Source: Citrobacter sp. wls619
Lineage (GTDB): Bacteria; Pseudomonadota; Gammaproteobacteria; Enterobacterales; Enterobacteriaceae
Length of the DNA: 35,590 nucleotides
Reading direction: 5' to 3'
Assembly: GCF_005281345.1 (NCBI RefSeq)
Contig: NZ_SZXJ01000082.1
Span: 1 to 35,590, forward strand
In this document: one piece after another, positions 1 to 9,466 of the stretch
How the letters are laid out: each line of letters begins with the position of its first letter
How positions within the stretch are numbered: the first letter of the stretch is position 1
Translations under genes and position numbers: made by a program
The notes under the pieces: model-generated
What the model was told of the DNA's origin: nothing
The model's database searches: none
The model's input: the letters and a program-made list of their open reading frames with translations, nothing else

Positions 1-28
1 GGGTGTCCAACTTTTTGGGTGCAGTTCA
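1..28. mobile_element. Terminus of an insertion sequence (left edge)
   Basis: These 28 bases are the exact reverse complement of the last bases of the window (35562-35589). Read outward from the element, the tip starts TGAACTGCACCC and continues with AAAAAGTTGGACA, which resembles IS3-family (IS150-like) inverted repeats. The element body lies outside the window to the left, so no transposase is visible. The bases just inside are AAA, a possible 3-bp target duplication. The family call is from memory of IS ends. Confidence 0.75.
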
Positions 29-44
29 AAATTCCCGGTTTTTT
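29..44 (-). terminator. Half of the trpS intrinsic terminator, interrupted by the IS
   Basis: In the direction of trpS transcription the sequence reads GAAAAAACCGGGAATTT and then enters the IS tip. An A-tract followed by CCGGG is the 5' arm of an intrinsic terminator. The CCCGG arm and T-tract that should follow are absent, so the insertion appears to have split the hairpin in its loop. trpS transcripts may run into the IS. Confidence 0.55.
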
Positions 45-61
45 CAGCAACGCAGAAAGTA

Positions 62-1066
62 TTACGGCTTGGCAACAAAGCCAATAGCTTCATACACGGC
101 TTTCAGCGTAACAGAGGCACGCGCGCTGGCTTTTTCCGCACCCTCTTTCATCACTTTCTGCAGGAAGGCTTCATCGTTACGGAAACGGTGATAGCGCGCC
201 TGAAGCTCGGTCAGCATACCGGAAACGGCCTCTGCGACTTCACCTTTCAGATGACCATACATTTTGCCTTCAAAGTGCTGTTCCAGCTCTGGAATGCTCT
301 GGCCAGTAACGGCAGAGAGGATATCCAGCAGGTTGGAAACACCTGCTTTGTTCTGCACGTCGTAGCGAACAACCGGCGGCTCTTCGGAGTCGGTCATCGC
401 TCGTTTGATTTTCTTAACCACGGATTTCGGATCTTCCAGCAGGCCGATCACGTTGTTGCGGTTGTCATCCGACTTGGACATTTTCTTCGTCGGCTCCAGC
501 AGCGACATCACGCGCGCGCCGGATTTAGGAATGAACGGCTCAGGCACTTTGAAGATGTCGCCATACAGGGCGTTGAAGCGCTGGGCAATATCGCGGCTCA
601 GTTCCAGATGCTGTTTCTGATCTTCGCCAACCGGCACCTGGTTGGTCTGATACAGCAGGATGTCTGCCGCCATCAGCACCGGATAATCAAACAGACCGGC
701 GTTGATGTTCTCCGCATAGCGCGCGGATTTGTCTTTGAACTGGGTCATACGGCTCAGTTCGCCGAAGTAGGTGTAGCAGTTCAGCGCCCAACCTAGCTGG
801 GCATGTTCCGGTACGTGAGACTGCACGAAAATGGTGCTTTTTTCAGGATCGATTCCGCATGCCAGATACAACGCCAGCGTATCCAGCGTTGCTTTACGCA
901 GTTGCTGAGCATCCTGACGAACGGTGATGGCATGTTGGTCAACGATGCAGTAGATGCAATGGTAGTCATCCTGCATGCTCACCCACTGACGCAGCGCACC
1001 CATATAGTTGCCAATGGTCAATTCACCTGAGGGCTGTGCGCCACTAAAAACGATGGGCTTAGTCAT
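62..1066 (-). CDS. trpS: Tryptophanyl-tRNA synthetase
   Basis: Class I aminoacyl-tRNA synthetase that charges tRNA-Trp with tryptophan using ATP, in the cytoplasm. The 334-residue length is that of E. coli TrpS. The HIGH-type signature is seen as TIGN at residues 17-20 within an N-terminal Rossmann fold, and KMSKS lies at 195-199. The start codon overlaps the 3' end of gph by 8 bases, so translation is probably coupled. It is the last gene of the aroK-aroB-damX-dam-rpe-gph-trpS cluster. Its stop lies only 33 bases from the IS tip, so the coding region is intact but its terminator is disrupted. Confidence 0.98.
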   Translation of the reverse strand: MTKPIVFSGAQPSGELTIGNYMGALRQWVSMQDDYHCIYCIVDQHAITVRQDAQQLRKATLDTLALYLACGIDPEKSTIFVQSHVPEHAQLGWALNCYTYFGELSRMTQFKDKSARYAENINAGLFDYPVLMAADILLYQTNQVPVGEDQKQHLELSRDIAQRFNALYGDIFKVPEPFIPKSGARVMSLLEPTKKMSKSDDNRNNVIGLLEDPKSVVKKIKRAMTDSEEPPVVRYDVQNKAGVSNLLDILSAVTGQSIPELEQHFEGKMYGHLKGEVAEAVSGMLTELQARYHRFRNDEAFLQKVMKEGAEKASARASVTLKAVYEAIGFVAKP

Positions 1067-1817
1067 TTTTTAATTCCTGATTTTCGCTATGCGGAAGCCC
1101 GAGAGCGGGCAGTAGTTCATTAATACGGTCGTAAATAACGTCGGGCTGGCTCAGCGCAATCGACTCGCCGTAGTTGTAGCCATAGGTCAGGCCAACGGAC
1201 GGACAGCCAGCAGCTTTTGCCGCCTGAATATCATTGCGTGAATCCCCTACGAAGAGCATTTGCTCAGGCTTGATGCCAAGCTTGCTTGCCACCAACAGCA
1301 GCGGATCCGGATGCGGTTTTTTATTCTGCACGTCGTCACCACCGATGACCACGCTAAAGTATTTGGCGATATCCAACGCCTCGAGCAATGGCGCGACAAA
1401 CGGGGTCGGTTTATTGGTCACCAGACCCAGCGGCAATCCTTTCGCATGCAGCGCGCCCAGCGTATCGGCAACATCAGGGAACAGGAATGTTCCCTCTTCC
1501 GCGACATCGCCGTAATATCTGTCGAACAGCTTACGCAAAATACGTACCTGTTCCTCGGCGGGGATATCATCATCAACGGGCGGTTTACCCATCGTTTTGC
1601 GTAAAGTTGCGCGCTCCTGACGAGACCACGCCAGCGCGCGCTCCATCAGTACATCTGCACCGTTACCAATCCAGGTGATAACACGTTCTTCACCGGCAAC
1701 CGGCAGTTCCAGCGCATACAGCGCCATATCCACCGCAGCGGCTAATCCCGGCGCGCTGTCGACCAGCGTGCCGTCGAGGTCAAATGCAGCGCCCCGAATA
1801 TCCTGAAACTTATCCAT
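1059..1817 (-). CDS. gph: Phosphoglycolate phosphatase
   Basis: HAD-superfamily hydrolase that dephosphorylates 2-phosphoglycolate, a product of repair of 3'-phosphoglycolate ends on oxidatively damaged DNA. The catalytic DxDGT motif is at residues 13-17 (FDLDGT), motif II is LVTNKP, and the metal-binding motif IV is GDSRND near residue 192. The 252 residues equal the E. coli protein. It overlaps rpe upstream and trpS downstream by 8 bases each, giving a tightly coupled rpe-gph-trpS set. Confidence 0.97.
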   Translation of the reverse strand: MDKFQDIRGAAFDLDGTLVDSAPGLAAAVDMALYALELPVAGEERVITWIGNGADVLMERALAWSRQERATLRKTMGKPPVDDDIPAEEQVRILRKLFDRYYGDVAEEGTFLFPDVADTLGALHAKGLPLGLVTNKPTPFVAPLLEALDIAKYFSVVIGGDDVQNKKPHPDPLLLVASKLGIKPEQMLFVGDSRNDIQAAKAAGCPSVGLTYGYNYGESIALSQPDVIYDRINELLPALGLPHSENQELKND

Positions 1818-2487
1818 GACTTACCTTCGCCAGTTCATTGCGCATTTCATCAATGACTTTTTTGTAATCTGGTTGGTCGAAAATAGCAGAGCCTGCGACA
1901 AACATATCTGCGCCTGCCGCGGCGATTTCACCAATGTTGTTCACTTTGACGCCGCCGTCCACTTCCAGACGAATGTCATAGCCAGATTCATCAATGCGGC
2001 GACGCACTTCGCGCAGCTTATCCAATGTTTGCGGAATGAAGGACTGCCCGCCAAAGCCTGGGTTAACGGACATCAGCAGGATCACGTCGAGCTTATCCAT
2101 GACGTAGTCCAGATAGCTCAGCGGCGTTGCCGGGTTGAACACCAGCCCCGCTTTACAGCCATGCTCTTTGATCAGTTGTAAAGTGCGATCGACATGCTCG
2201 GAGGCTTCCGGATGAAAAGTAATGATGCTGGCGCCAGCGGCGGCGAAGTCCGGGACAATACGATCGACCGGTTTCACCATCAGGTGAACATCAATCGGGG
2301 CAGTGATGCCATATTTACGCAGCGATTTCAGTACCATCGGGCCGATGGTCAGGTTCGGCACGTAGTGGTTGTCCATGACGTCGAAGTGAACGACATCAGC
2401 ACCCGCGGTCAGCGCTTTCGCGGTGTCCTCACCCAGGCGGGCAAAATCAGCCGACAGAATTGAGGGGGCAATCAAATACTGTTTCAT
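1810..2487 (-). CDS. rpe: Ribulose-5-phosphate 3-epimerase
   Basis: Interconverts ribulose 5-phosphate and xylulose 5-phosphate in the non-oxidative pentose phosphate pathway. The 225-residue protein is a (beta/alpha)8 barrel with the expected metal ligands and acid/base residues: H34 and D36 in HFDVMD, H68 in DVHLM, and D177 in LEVDGG. The phosphate-binding segment NPGFGGQ is near 142-148. Its start lies 17 bases from the dam stop and its end overlaps gph, so it belongs to the dam-rpe-gph-trpS run. Confidence 0.98.
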   Translation of the reverse strand: MKQYLIAPSILSADFARLGEDTAKALTAGADVVHFDVMDNHYVPNLTIGPMVLKSLRKYGITAPIDVHLMVKPVDRIVPDFAAAGASIITFHPEASEHVDRTLQLIKEHGCKAGLVFNPATPLSYLDYVMDKLDVILLMSVNPGFGGQSFIPQTLDKLREVRRRIDESGYDIRLEVDGGVKVNNIGEIAAAGADMFVAGSAIFDQPDYKKVIDEMRNELAKVSHG

Positions 2488-2504
2488 CCGCTTCTCCTTG
2501 AGAA

Positions 2505-3341
2505 TTATTTTTTCGCAGGCGTTGCGACTCCTGGTTTGTACAGCGCCAGCAGTTCGTTCACCTTTTTACGTGTGCCGCCGTTGCTGCTTATACTGCGCCG
2601 CACTTTGACCTGAAAATGTTTTGCCGCTCGATACCATTCACGGGTATCCGGCGTGTCATGATTCGAAATTAACACCGGGATCTGCTTACTGACCAGCTTT
2701 TCTGCCATCTCGGCCAGGTGCGCCTGCTCTTTCGGGCTAAAGCTGTTGGTATGATACGCGGTGAAATTTGCCGTCGCCGAGAGCGGTGCATATGGCGGGT
2801 CACAGTAGACCACAGAGTTGGTATCCGCGCGATCCATGCACTCTTCATAGGAGAGGCAATGGAACTCTGCATTTTGCGCTTTTTCGGCAAAATGGTACAA
2901 CTCGGCTTCCGGGAAGTAGGGTTTTTTATAACGACCAAAGGGGACGTTAAACTCACCGCGCAGGTTATAACGGCATAACCCGTTATAGCCAAAACGGTTG
3001 AGATATAAGAACAGCACTGCACGTCGGAACGGGTCCTGGCAGGCATTAAATTCTTCCCGGAACTGGTAGTACACCTCAGCCTGATTCGTTTCAGGCATAA
3101 ACAGCTCACGTGAAGCCTGCACATACTCATCGGTACGCGTCTTCACGATGTTATAGAGACTGATAAGGTCGCTGTTGATATCGGCAAGAATATAACGAGA
3201 AAAGTCGGTGTTGAGAAACACCGACCCGGCACCCACGAAGGGTTCAATCAGGCACTCACCCTGAGGTAAATGCCGTTTGATATCATCAAGCAGGGGGTAT
3301 TTACCCCCTGCCCATTTCAAAAAAGCGCGATTTTTTTTCAT
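2505..3341 (-). CDS. dam: DNA adenine methyltransferase (GATC)
   Basis: N6-adenine methyltransferase of GATC sites, used for mismatch-repair strand discrimination, timing of replication initiation, and control of some promoters. The 278-residue protein carries the AdoMet-binding FVGAG motif at 35-39 and the catalytic DPPY motif at 181-184, in the order typical of the alpha-class (D12) enzymes. Length and sequence match enterobacterial Dam closely. It is an orphan enzyme with no restriction partner nearby. It sits 117 bases downstream of damX and 17 bases upstream of rpe. Confidence 0.98.
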   Translation of the reverse strand: MKKNRAFLKWAGGKYPLLDDIKRHLPQGECLIEPFVGAGSVFLNTDFSRYILADINSDLISLYNIVKTRTDEYVQASRELFMPETNQAEVYYQFREEFNACQDPFRRAVLFLYLNRFGYNGLCRYNLRGEFNVPFGRYKKPYFPEAELYHFAEKAQNAEFHCLSYEECMDRADTNSVVYCDPPYAPLSATANFTAYHTNSFSPKEQAHLAEMAEKLVSKQIPVLISNHDTPDTREWYRAAKHFQVKVRRSISSNGGTRKKVNELLALYKPGVATPAKK

Positions 3342-3458
3342 GCTGACTAACTAATTACACCTTCTCCGGCTGTGGAGAAAGCTCCGACAGCATCCTGCGC
3401 TTTAGTCTTTGTCCCGCAATTGGGCGAAACAGCAAACCATTGCAGAACATATCCTATC

Positions 3459-4763
3459 TTACTTCAAATCGGCCTGAACCTGGTGCAGCGGTTTTGCCCA
3501 CGGGTTTTTCGCCTGAATGTCGGCGGGTAACGTAGACACTGCACGTTTCGCATCTTCTTTAGACGCATACACACCCGTCACCAGAACATACCACGGTTGA
3601 CCGTTACGCGTCGTCTGGTACACCACGTAGTTCTTCAGGTTCTCTTTCTTCGCCCAACCATTCAGGTTGTCGTAGTTAGAGGAACTGCTGAGCTGCAGCG
3701 TGTAGTGACTGGATGGCGCTGATTTTAACGCACCAACGTTCCCTGCACTTTTCGCACCACCCGCAACCGGTGTTGCTGTCGTTGGTGCAGGTGTTGCAGT
3801 CTGCTGAGCTGGCGCGGTGCTTGCCGTTGCTTTTGGCTCAGTTGACGCTTTAGGTGTAGCGGTTACCACTGGCGCTTTCGTTGTTGTCGTCGGCGCGGTC
3901 GCAGTCACAGTCGGTTTCGCCTGAGCGACAGGTTTCGGCTCTGCCGGCGTCGCTTTTACCGTGGTCTGCGGCTTGCTCTTCGGCTCAATAACAGCCTGTT
4001 TGCGTTCCTGATGTGCAGCTGCAGTACGTTCTGCTGGCTCAGTCTTCGCAGTCTGACGCCCTGCATTGCCATTGCGAACGGGTGCTACGGTAGCAGGTTC
4101 AGTTGGCAGCGTAGAGTTGACGACGACGTTGTTAACCTGTGCCTGACCTTGCGGCTGCGTCAGCGCATTGTTCAGATCGCCCTGAACTTCAACGCGCTGC
4201 TGACCTTCTGCTGTGACAGGCGCCTGGCCTTGAGTAGGGGTAGAGGAAATCGGCGGCAGAGAAACATCCTGCTGCGTATTGCCAGCAGCCTGCTCAGCAC
4301 CCGTCGCAGGCGTTGTGGTGTTCGCCTGATCCGTCGCATTGCTGCCAGAAAGATCGATGCTCTTCTCACCAGACGCAGCCTGCTCGCCGGAAGAGGAAGA
4401 TGAGGGGGCCTTCAGTGCGGAACCGATACCGACAATCAGCAGCAGCAGTACCAGAACACCCACACCCATCATAATGTACTGACGGGAGGCTGGTTTACTG
4501 ACCGCTTTTTTACGCTTGCGTGGGCGACGTTCTACACGTTCTTCATCCACAACATCGTCATCAGATTCATAGTCTTCTTCAATGTCCTGCTCTTCATCAC
4601 GCTCTTTACGTGCCCGCGCAGGACGGCGATCGTCGGCATCCAGATCAACATCATCAAAATTGATTTGCGGCTCATTATCGCGTTCAGACGATTGACGAGA
4701 ACGACCAGTACGACGATCGCTGGGATCGGGTTTCAGCTCGTCTTCTGGTTTGAATTCATCCAT
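3459..4763 (-). CDS. damX: SPOR-domain cell-division protein DamX
   Basis: Bitopic inner-membrane protein that localises to the septal ring through a C-terminal SPOR domain, which binds denuded peptidoglycan glycans. The 434 residues divide into an acidic and arginine-rich cytoplasmic part (1 to about 95), a single transmembrane helix at about 96-117 ([20 protein letters not shown]), a long low-complexity Ala/Pro/Thr/Gln periplasmic linker (about 120-350), and the SPOR domain (about 355-434, beginning [10 protein letters not shown]). It is slightly longer than K-12 DamX as I recall it (428), most plausibly through linker length variation. It lies between aroB (96-base gap) and dam (117-base gap). 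Confidence 0.96.
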   Translation of the reverse strand: MDEFKPEDELKPDPSDRRTGRSRQSSERDNEPQINFDDVDLDADDRRPARARKERDEEQDIEEDYESDDDVVDEERVERRPRKRKKAVSKPASRQYIMMGVGVLVLLLLIVGIGSALKAPSSSSSGEQAASGEKSIDLSGSNATDQANTTTPATGAEQAAGNTQQDVSLPPISSTPTQGQAPVTAEGQQRVEVQGDLNNALTQPQGQAQVNNVVVNSTLPTEPATVAPVRNGNAGRQTAKTEPAERTAAAHQERKQAVIEPKSKPQTTVKATPAEPKPVAQAKPTVTATAPTTTTKAPVVTATPKASTEPKATASTAPAQQTATPAPTTATPVAGGAKSAGNVGALKSAPSSHYTLQLSSSSNYDNLNGWAKKENLKNYVVYQTTRNGQPWYVLVTGVYASKEDAKRAVSTLPADIQAKNPWAKPLHQVQADLK

Positions 4764-4859
4764 TTAACACCCCACTCAAAGGTTAATGCTTACGACTTTG
4801 CACATAACCTGAAGCTAAAAGACTTACGCTTTACAACGCAAGCCTGACCTTTCTTGTTG

Positions 4860-5948
4860 TTACGCCTGCTGGCAATCAGCAATCGCGTTAAGAACCACCT
4901 CGTGCGACACTCCGCCGCGTACTTCACTCTTCCCTATTGCCAGCGGAAGCACTAAACGAATCTCTCCCGCCAACACTTTTTTATCTCGCAGCATGTGCGG
5001 CAAATAAGCCTGTGTAGACATTTCACGCGGCCCATTCACCGGTAAACCTGCGCGCTGCAACAGCGTAATAATGCGCTGCGTTTCAGCGGAGGTAAACTGG
5101 CCCAACCGTTCTGACGTGCGGGCAGCCATTACCATACCTGCTGCGACGGCTTCACCATGTAACCAATTGCCATAACCCATTTCAGCTTCGATAGCATGGC
5201 CAAACGTGTGTCCCAGATTCAGTAAAGCACGTAAGCCCATTTCGCGCTCGTCCGCTGCGACAACTTCTGCTTTCAGCTCACAACAACGGCGAATACAGTA
5301 CGCCATTGCCGGACCATCCAGACGTAATAATGCGTCCAGATTTTCTTCCAGCCAGCTGAAAAATTCACCGTCAAGGATGATGCCGTATTTGATAACCTCC
5401 GCCAGGCCCGATGCCAATTCACGCGCAGGAAGCGTTTTCAGACAGTCGAGATCCACCACCACGGAAGCCGGTTGGTAAAACGCGCCAATCATGTTTTTAC
5501 CGAGGGGATGGTTTACGGCGGTTTTACCGCCTACAGAGGAGTCAACCTGCGACAACAGCGTTGTCGGGACTTGAATAAAACGAACACCACGCTGATAGCT
5601 GGCTGCTGCAAAACCGGTAAGATCGCCAATCACGCCGCCGCCAAGGGCGACCAGCGTGGTATCGCGACCATGCGGTTTTTGCAGTAACGCAGTGAAGACC
5701 GTATCCAGAACCGTCAGGCTTTTATACTGCTCGCCATCGGGAAGGATAACGCTATCAACGTTAACACCCGCCTGTTCAAGTACGCCGCGAACCTTATCGA
5801 GATAAAGAGGAGCCAGGGTTTCGTTGGTCACCAACATAACCTGATCGCCCGATTTCAGCGGTAAGAATGAAGCTGGCTCATTAAACAAACCAGCCGCGAT
5901 GGTGATAGGGTAACTACGTTCCCCGAGAGTGACTGTGATCCTCTCCAT
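4860..5948 (-). CDS. aroB: 3-dehydroquinate synthase
   Basis: Second step of the shikimate pathway: converts DAHP to 3-dehydroquinate using NAD+ and a divalent metal (usually Zn or Co). The 362 residues equal the E. coli enzyme. The substrate-contact motif DGEQYK is at 71-76 and the NAD-binding GGGVIGD at 103-109. The metal-binding region includes [11 protein letters not shown] and the WLHGEAV segment. It lies 57 bases downstream of aroK and is probably cotranscribed with it, so two consecutive pathway functions are paired. Confidence 0.98.
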   Translation of the reverse strand: MERITVTLGERSYPITIAAGLFNEPASFLPLKSGDQVMLVTNETLAPLYLDKVRGVLEQAGVNVDSVILPDGEQYKSLTVLDTVFTALLQKPHGRDTTLVALGGGVIGDLTGFAAASYQRGVRFIQVPTTLLSQVDSSVGGKTAVNHPLGKNMIGAFYQPASVVVDLDCLKTLPARELASGLAEVIKYGIILDGEFFSWLEENLDALLRLDGPAMAYCIRRCCELKAEVVAADEREMGLRALLNLGHTFGHAIEAEMGYGNWLHGEAVAAGMVMAARTSERLGQFTSAETQRIITLLQRAGLPVNGPREMSTQAYLPHMLRDKKVLAGEIRLVLPLAIGKSEVRGGVSHEVVLNAIADCQQA

Positions 5949-6005
5949 TACGCGACATCCACCTTAGTTACTTGTACCCGCAGACGAGTGTGTATTCAGC
6001 CAGAA

Positions 6006-6527
6006 TTAGTTGCTTTCCAACATATGAATAATCTGGTTTGCTACGACTTTCGCGCTCTGATCGTCGGTGCGAATGGTCACGTCGGCAATCTCTTCATACA
6101 GAGGGTTGCGTTCGTCAGCCAATGCTTCCAGAACTTCACGCGGCGGCGATTCTACCTGCAGCAGCGGGCGCTTCTTGTCACGTTGAGTACGTGCAAGTTG
6201 TTTTTCAATTGTCGTTTCAAGATAGACCACGACGCCACGCGCGGAAAGACGGTTACGTGTTTCACGTGATTTTACAGAGCCACCGCCAGTTGCCAGCACA
6301 ATACCCTGTTTTTCCGTCAACTCGTTGATGACTTTTTCTTCGCGATCACGGAAGCCGTCTTCACCTTCTACATCGAAGACCCAGCCCACATCAGCTCCGG
6401 TTCGTTTCTCAATCTCTTGATCAGAATCGTAAAATTCCATATTGAGTTGTTGAGCTAACTGGCGCCCAATAGTGCTTTTTCCGGCACCCATAGGCCCAAC
6501 CAGAAAGATATTGCGTTTCTCTGCCAT
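6006..6527 (-). CDS. aroK: Shikimate kinase I
   Basis: Phosphorylates shikimate at the 3-hydroxyl with ATP. The 173-residue P-loop kinase has Walker [10 protein letters not shown] at 11-19, the substrate-binding [11 protein letters not shown] segment near 34-44, and the GGGSV loop near 81-85. The N-terminus [14 protein letters not shown] and the length identify AroK rather than AroL. It is the promoter-proximal gene of the aroKB-damX-dam cluster. Its 5' leader lies in the 404-base gap to hofQ and contains an unusual inverted repeat, described separately. Confidence 0.98.
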   Translation of the reverse strand: MAEKRNIFLVGPMGAGKSTIGRQLAQQLNMEFYDSDQEIEKRTGADVGWVFDVEGEDGFRDREEKVINELTEKQGIVLATGGGSVKSRETRNRLSARGVVVYLETTIEKQLARTQRDKKRPLLQVESPPREVLEALADERNPLYEEIADVTIRTDDQSAKVVANQIIHMLESN

Positions 6528-6931
6528 TTTTTCGGTACTACTAAGACTATTCGTTAATGGTAAACCCGCTTCGCAGACACCCAGCGCAGCAGGACATGAA
6601 CTGAAACCTCATAAGATATTGCGAGAGTCAGACTGAAAATTATCTCAATACTCAAGCGGGTTTGGCAACTGAATAAATCACCAAACCTTACGCATTTCTG
6701 GTCGTGGCAGGCATGCTACCCTGCAAACATCTGACCTGACGACGTGTCGTGTAGCCAAATGACGCCAAATAAGCCTATGACACACCACCGGAAAGGCGAA
6801 GCGTATTCACTGCTGCATAAGTAAAGAAAAGTCCCGACACTCAAATCGGTACTCCTTGTATGCTAAATACACCCGCACGTCAAATCCCTGAAACGTGTTC
6901 AGCGCAAAAACAACGGGTTTTCATGCATAAG
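6528..6931. promoter_or_regulatory. 404-base aroK leader / hofQ 3' region
   Basis: No protein gene is supported here beyond a 21-codon upstream ORF on the minus strand (6547-6612). A 10-bp inverted repeat lies at 6562-6571 and 6654-6663, with a near-perfect short palindrome (ACGAC-GT-GTCGT) at 6739-6750. The region must contain the aroK promoter(s), because hofQ upstream ends at 6932 on the same strand. I could not assign -10/-35 boxes with confidence, and I see no convincing T-tailed terminator for hofQ. Confidence 0.5.
6562..6663 (-). repeat. Long-range inverted repeat in the aroK leader
   Basis: AAACCCGCTT at 6562-6571 is exactly complementary to AAGCGGGTTT at 6654-6663, with 82 bases between the arms. 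In the aroK mRNA this could form a 10-bp stem enclosing a large loop that contains a short upstream ORF. Whether it is transcribed depends on the position of the aroK start site, which cannot be fixed from sequence alone. Confidence 0.45.
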
Positions 6932-8170
6932 TTATTCTGTTGGGACCAGTCTGGGCGTGATAAAAACCACTAACTCACGCCGCTCATCTTCTTTACCATC
7001 ATGACGAAAGAAATGGCCGAGCAACGGAATGTCGCCGAGTAACGGCACACTGTCAGCTGCTGATTTATTTTTATGTGAAAAAATCCCGCCCAACGCGATC
7101 GTTTCACCGCTCTTAACCTCCACCAGGGTTTCAATTTCCTGCTTATCGATGGCCAACACTTCGCCATCCGCTTGCTGTAGCACCTGCCCGGGGACATTCT
7201 GGCTAATATGCAGTTTCAGTCTGATCCGCCCTTTCTGCAGCACGGTCGGCGTTACCTCCATCCCCAGCACCGCTTCTTTAAATTCGACGGACGTTGCGCC
7301 GCTTTCACCGCTGGAGACCTGATACGGGATTTCACTGCCCTGCTTAATACTGGCAGGTTGCAGATGAGAAGCCAGTAATCGCGGGCTGGCAATGATGTCG
7401 AGCTGCTGTTTTTGCTCCAGTGCGGACAACTCAAGCTCCAGCAAACGACCATTAATGCGGCCAATATTAAATCCCACCCGCGATGTTGCAGTAGACACGG
7501 AAAGATCGCTGGCAAGCGTGGTGACATTCCCCACCGCCCCTGGCAGTTGCGCATCTGCCAGCGACCACTTCACCCCCAGCTCACGCAAACTTTTTTCATT
7601 AATCGTGACGATATGCGCCGCCAGCTCGACCTGTTCAACGGGCAAGTCCATTTGCGCCACCCACTGTTCCAGTATGTTTAGCGCAACAGGGTTGTCTCGC
7701 AGCAGTAGGCGGTTGGTACGTTTGTCGACCGTTATACTTCCTTTAGTGCTCAGCAATTTTTCACCGGCTTTTGCCAGCTCGGTGGCATCTGCGTATTGCA
7801 AAATTATGCTGCGATGTTCCAGCGGCAAACCGGCCTGAATCCGCGCTTGTTCACTCTCCTGACGGGCTGTATTTTCGTTTTGCCAGCGTACAGTATGCAC
7901 ATGCAGGATGTTTCCCTCCTGACGTAACACCAGTCCGGCGCTTTTTACCACCGTCTGCAATGCCTGTTTCCACGGCACATCCGTCAGATGCAATGACAGC
8001 ACGCCACTGACATCCGGTGACACCACCAGATTTTTCTTCTCCTGCACCGCCAGCGCCTGCAACACCTGAACAACGGGAACATCATCCACCACCAGCGTCA
8101 CGTTTTGTGCTTTCCCGGCCAGCACGCTGGGTATTACGGTCATCAGCACGATGACTATCCACCGCTTCAT
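6932..8170 (-). CDS. hofQ: Secretin-like DNA-utilisation protein HofQ
   Basis: Outer-membrane secretin of the PilQ/ComE family, the predicted pore for the HofMNOPQ system. The E. coli orthologues are linked to use of extracellular DNA as a nutrient. A longer ORF reaches 8212, but the start at 8170 is preceded by AAGGAGAGG at good spacing, opens a proper signal peptide (MKRWIVIVLMTVIPSVLAG) and gives 412 residues, the length I recall for E. coli. N-terminal secretin/TonB short N-domains (about 25-180) precede the C-terminal secretin domain (about 235-410), with the VPLLGDIPLLGHFF hallmark near the end. The first 89 bases overlap the 3' end of hofP in another frame. Confidence 0.93.
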   Translation of the reverse strand: MKRWIVIVLMTVIPSVLAGKAQNVTLVVDDVPVVQVLQALAVQEKKNLVVSPDVSGVLSLHLTDVPWKQALQTVVKSAGLVLRQEGNILHVHTVRWQNENTARQESEQARIQAGLPLEHRSIILQYADATELAKAGEKLLSTKGSITVDKRTNRLLLRDNPVALNILEQWVAQMDLPVEQVELAAHIVTINEKSLRELGVKWSLADAQLPGAVGNVTTLASDLSVSTATSRVGFNIGRINGRLLELELSALEQKQQLDIIASPRLLASHLQPASIKQGSEIPYQVSSGESGATSVEFKEAVLGMEVTPTVLQKGRIRLKLHISQNVPGQVLQQADGEVLAIDKQEIETLVEVKSGETIALGGIFSHKNKSAADSVPLLGDIPLLGHFFRHDGKEDERRELVVFITPRLVPTE

Positions 8171-8486
8171 TCGCCTCTCCTTGTCGTTGCCACTGCCACC
8201 GTGATGGCTCACAATCTTTCCCTGTGTCGATAGTTACGCTTTGGGCTGTCACCTGAGATACCCTCCAGATGCTATTCAGAACATCTTGCTGCTCGACCCT
8301 CCGCCATTGGTGTTGACCATCCTGCATAAACCCGATTGAGCGTCCTCCCTGGATCACCGCCCCCTGATAACGCCATGCCGACAACTCAGCCATCCGGCAG
8401 TGATCCTCTGGCGGCTGAAAGGGATTGCGCATACCAGTCAGCAGCAGCACGCTAAAACACGCGAACAGCCAGCGCTCAGTCATCAT
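8082..8486 (-). CDS. hofP: DNA-utilisation protein HofP (PilP-like)
   Basis: Small 134-residue protein with an N-terminal hydrophobic signal/anchor (WLFACFSVLLLTG), then the PF(Q/K)PPEDxC motif. It fits the PilP-like partner of the HofQ secretin. The conserved core is about residues 20-95. The hydrophilic C-terminal tail (about 105-134, Arg/Asp/Ser/Gly rich) is encoded where the gene overlaps the start of hofQ by 89 bases. It overlaps hofO by 11 bases upstream. Function is inferred from operon position and family. Confidence 0.85.
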   Translation of the reverse strand: MMTERWLFACFSVLLLTGMRNPFQPPEDHCRMAELSAWRYQGAVIQGGRSIGFMQDGQHQWRRVEQQDVLNSIWRVSQVTAQSVTIDTGKDCEPSRWQWQRQGEANEAVDSHRADDRNTQRAGRESTKRDAGGG

Positions 8487-8943
8487 TCAGACGCTCCAGT
8501 TGTATCGTCAACAACACATCAGCATCTTCTGCACGAAGAGAAAACTGACTCGTACTCATCCCCTGTTCCGCCAGTTGGGCAAACACTTGTGGGACCGCAT
8601 CCCACGCAGTTTTCAGCGCCAGTTCGCCTCCCCGTACGGAGGGCTGCCAGTGGATCAGATGTGTAAGAGAGCTTTGATAGACCAATGGGGAAAAAGGAAC
8701 CGGCCTCGCTTCAGAGGGAGAAAAGGGGTGTTCAACCGATGACGCCAGCAGATACAGATTGCGCCATTGAACTTGAATCGCCACGCGTTGACGGACTAAT
8801 GCGGCCTGCTGCGCTTTCCGTTGCTGCTCTACAGGATAAAGGCACAACAGCGCAGCCGCGGTCAGAACCAACATCCAGCCGCCCCAGCACAACAGTCGAA
8901 ACCGCGGCGTCTGCGCTAACCAGCCATCACAAAGCGCCTGCAT
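8476..8943 (-). CDS. hofO: DNA-utilisation protein HofO (PilO-like)
   Basis: A 155-residue bitopic protein with one N-terminal transmembrane segment at about 19-36 (LCWGGWMLVLTAAALLCLYP), a short helical linker, and a periplasmic ferredoxin-like domain ending LSLRAEDADVLLTIQLERL-like, as in PilO. It is a little longer than the K-12 protein as I recall it (146). It overlaps hofN by 17 bases and hofP by 11, which fits translational coupling. It is probably an inner-membrane alignment-complex component with HofM and HofN. Confidence 0.85.
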   Translation of the reverse strand: MQALCDGWLAQTPRFRLLCWGGWMLVLTAAALLCLYPVEQQRKAQQAALVRQRVAIQVQWRNLYLLASSVEHPFSPSEARPVPFSPLVYQSSLTHLIHWQPSVRGGELALKTAWDAVPQVFAQLAEQGMSTSQFSLRAEDADVLLTIQLERLNDD

Positions 8944-9466
8944 TCATAACGCTCCGTATCAGACGATAGTGAAACTGCCAGCGTCCCTGCGCATCTTGTC
9001 GCGTTTCCCCTGAGCTTTCCAACTGAAACCCAGAGTGTTTACGTAATTGCGTCTCCAGTCGATGAAGCGCAGCAACGTTCAGCGTCAGCCCTGTCAGCGC
9101 CAGCGTATCCTGCTGCCAGGTCATTCCTGTTAACCACGCCTGTTCTGGCAGCAACTCAGCCACCCCTTGTAAAACAGACTGCCAGCTTCGCATCTGTTCA
9201 CGCCGTTTTTCTCTTTGTTGCGCCAACTGCCATTGTTGTTGACGCTGTTGCAGGCGCGGCTTGAGCGCTATCAGGGTTTCAGCCCGTATTTTTTCGGCAT
9301 CAGCCAGCAGTAAATCGACCCGATTATCTACGCGAGAAAGCGCGTAATAACCCAATGCGATACCCACAATAGCCAGTAAAGATCCACTCAATAACGCTCC
9401 CCACCATTGCAGGCAGGCATACCGCCGCGACTGACGCCAGGGCAAAAGATTGATGGTCGCCGTCAT
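8927..9466 (-). CDS. hofN: DNA-utilisation protein HofN (PilN-like)
   Basis: A 179-residue bitopic protein. The short cytoplasmic N-terminus carries the INLLPWR motif (residues 5-11) that PilN proteins use to bind PilM. A transmembrane helix follows at about 20-42, then a coiled-coil-like Gln/Arg-rich stretch (about 70-95), then a periplasmic fold. The start codon shares one base with the hofM stop (TGATG), a classic coupled junction. The INLLPWR motif next to an actin-like HofM gene is good evidence for a PilMN-type pair. Confidence 0.9.
   Translation of the reverse strand: MTATINLLPWRQSRRYACLQWWGALLSGSLLAIVGIALGYYALSRVDNRVDLLLADAEKIRAETLIALKPRLQQRQQQWQLAQQREKRREQMRSWQSVLQGVAELLPEQAWLTGMTWQQDTLALTGLTLNVAALHRLETQLRKHSGFQLESSGETRQDAQGRWQFHYRLIRSVMNAGAL

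Noticed and set aside
3-191. Plus-strand ORF of 62 residues starting in the IS end
   Set aside because: It runs antisense through trpS after leaving the IS tip and resembles no transposase; it is a chance frame.
8171-8212. Upstream start for hofQ (14 extra residues)
   Set aside because: The extension would put a charged stretch before the signal peptide and ignores the strong AAGGAGAGG in front of the ATG at 8170.
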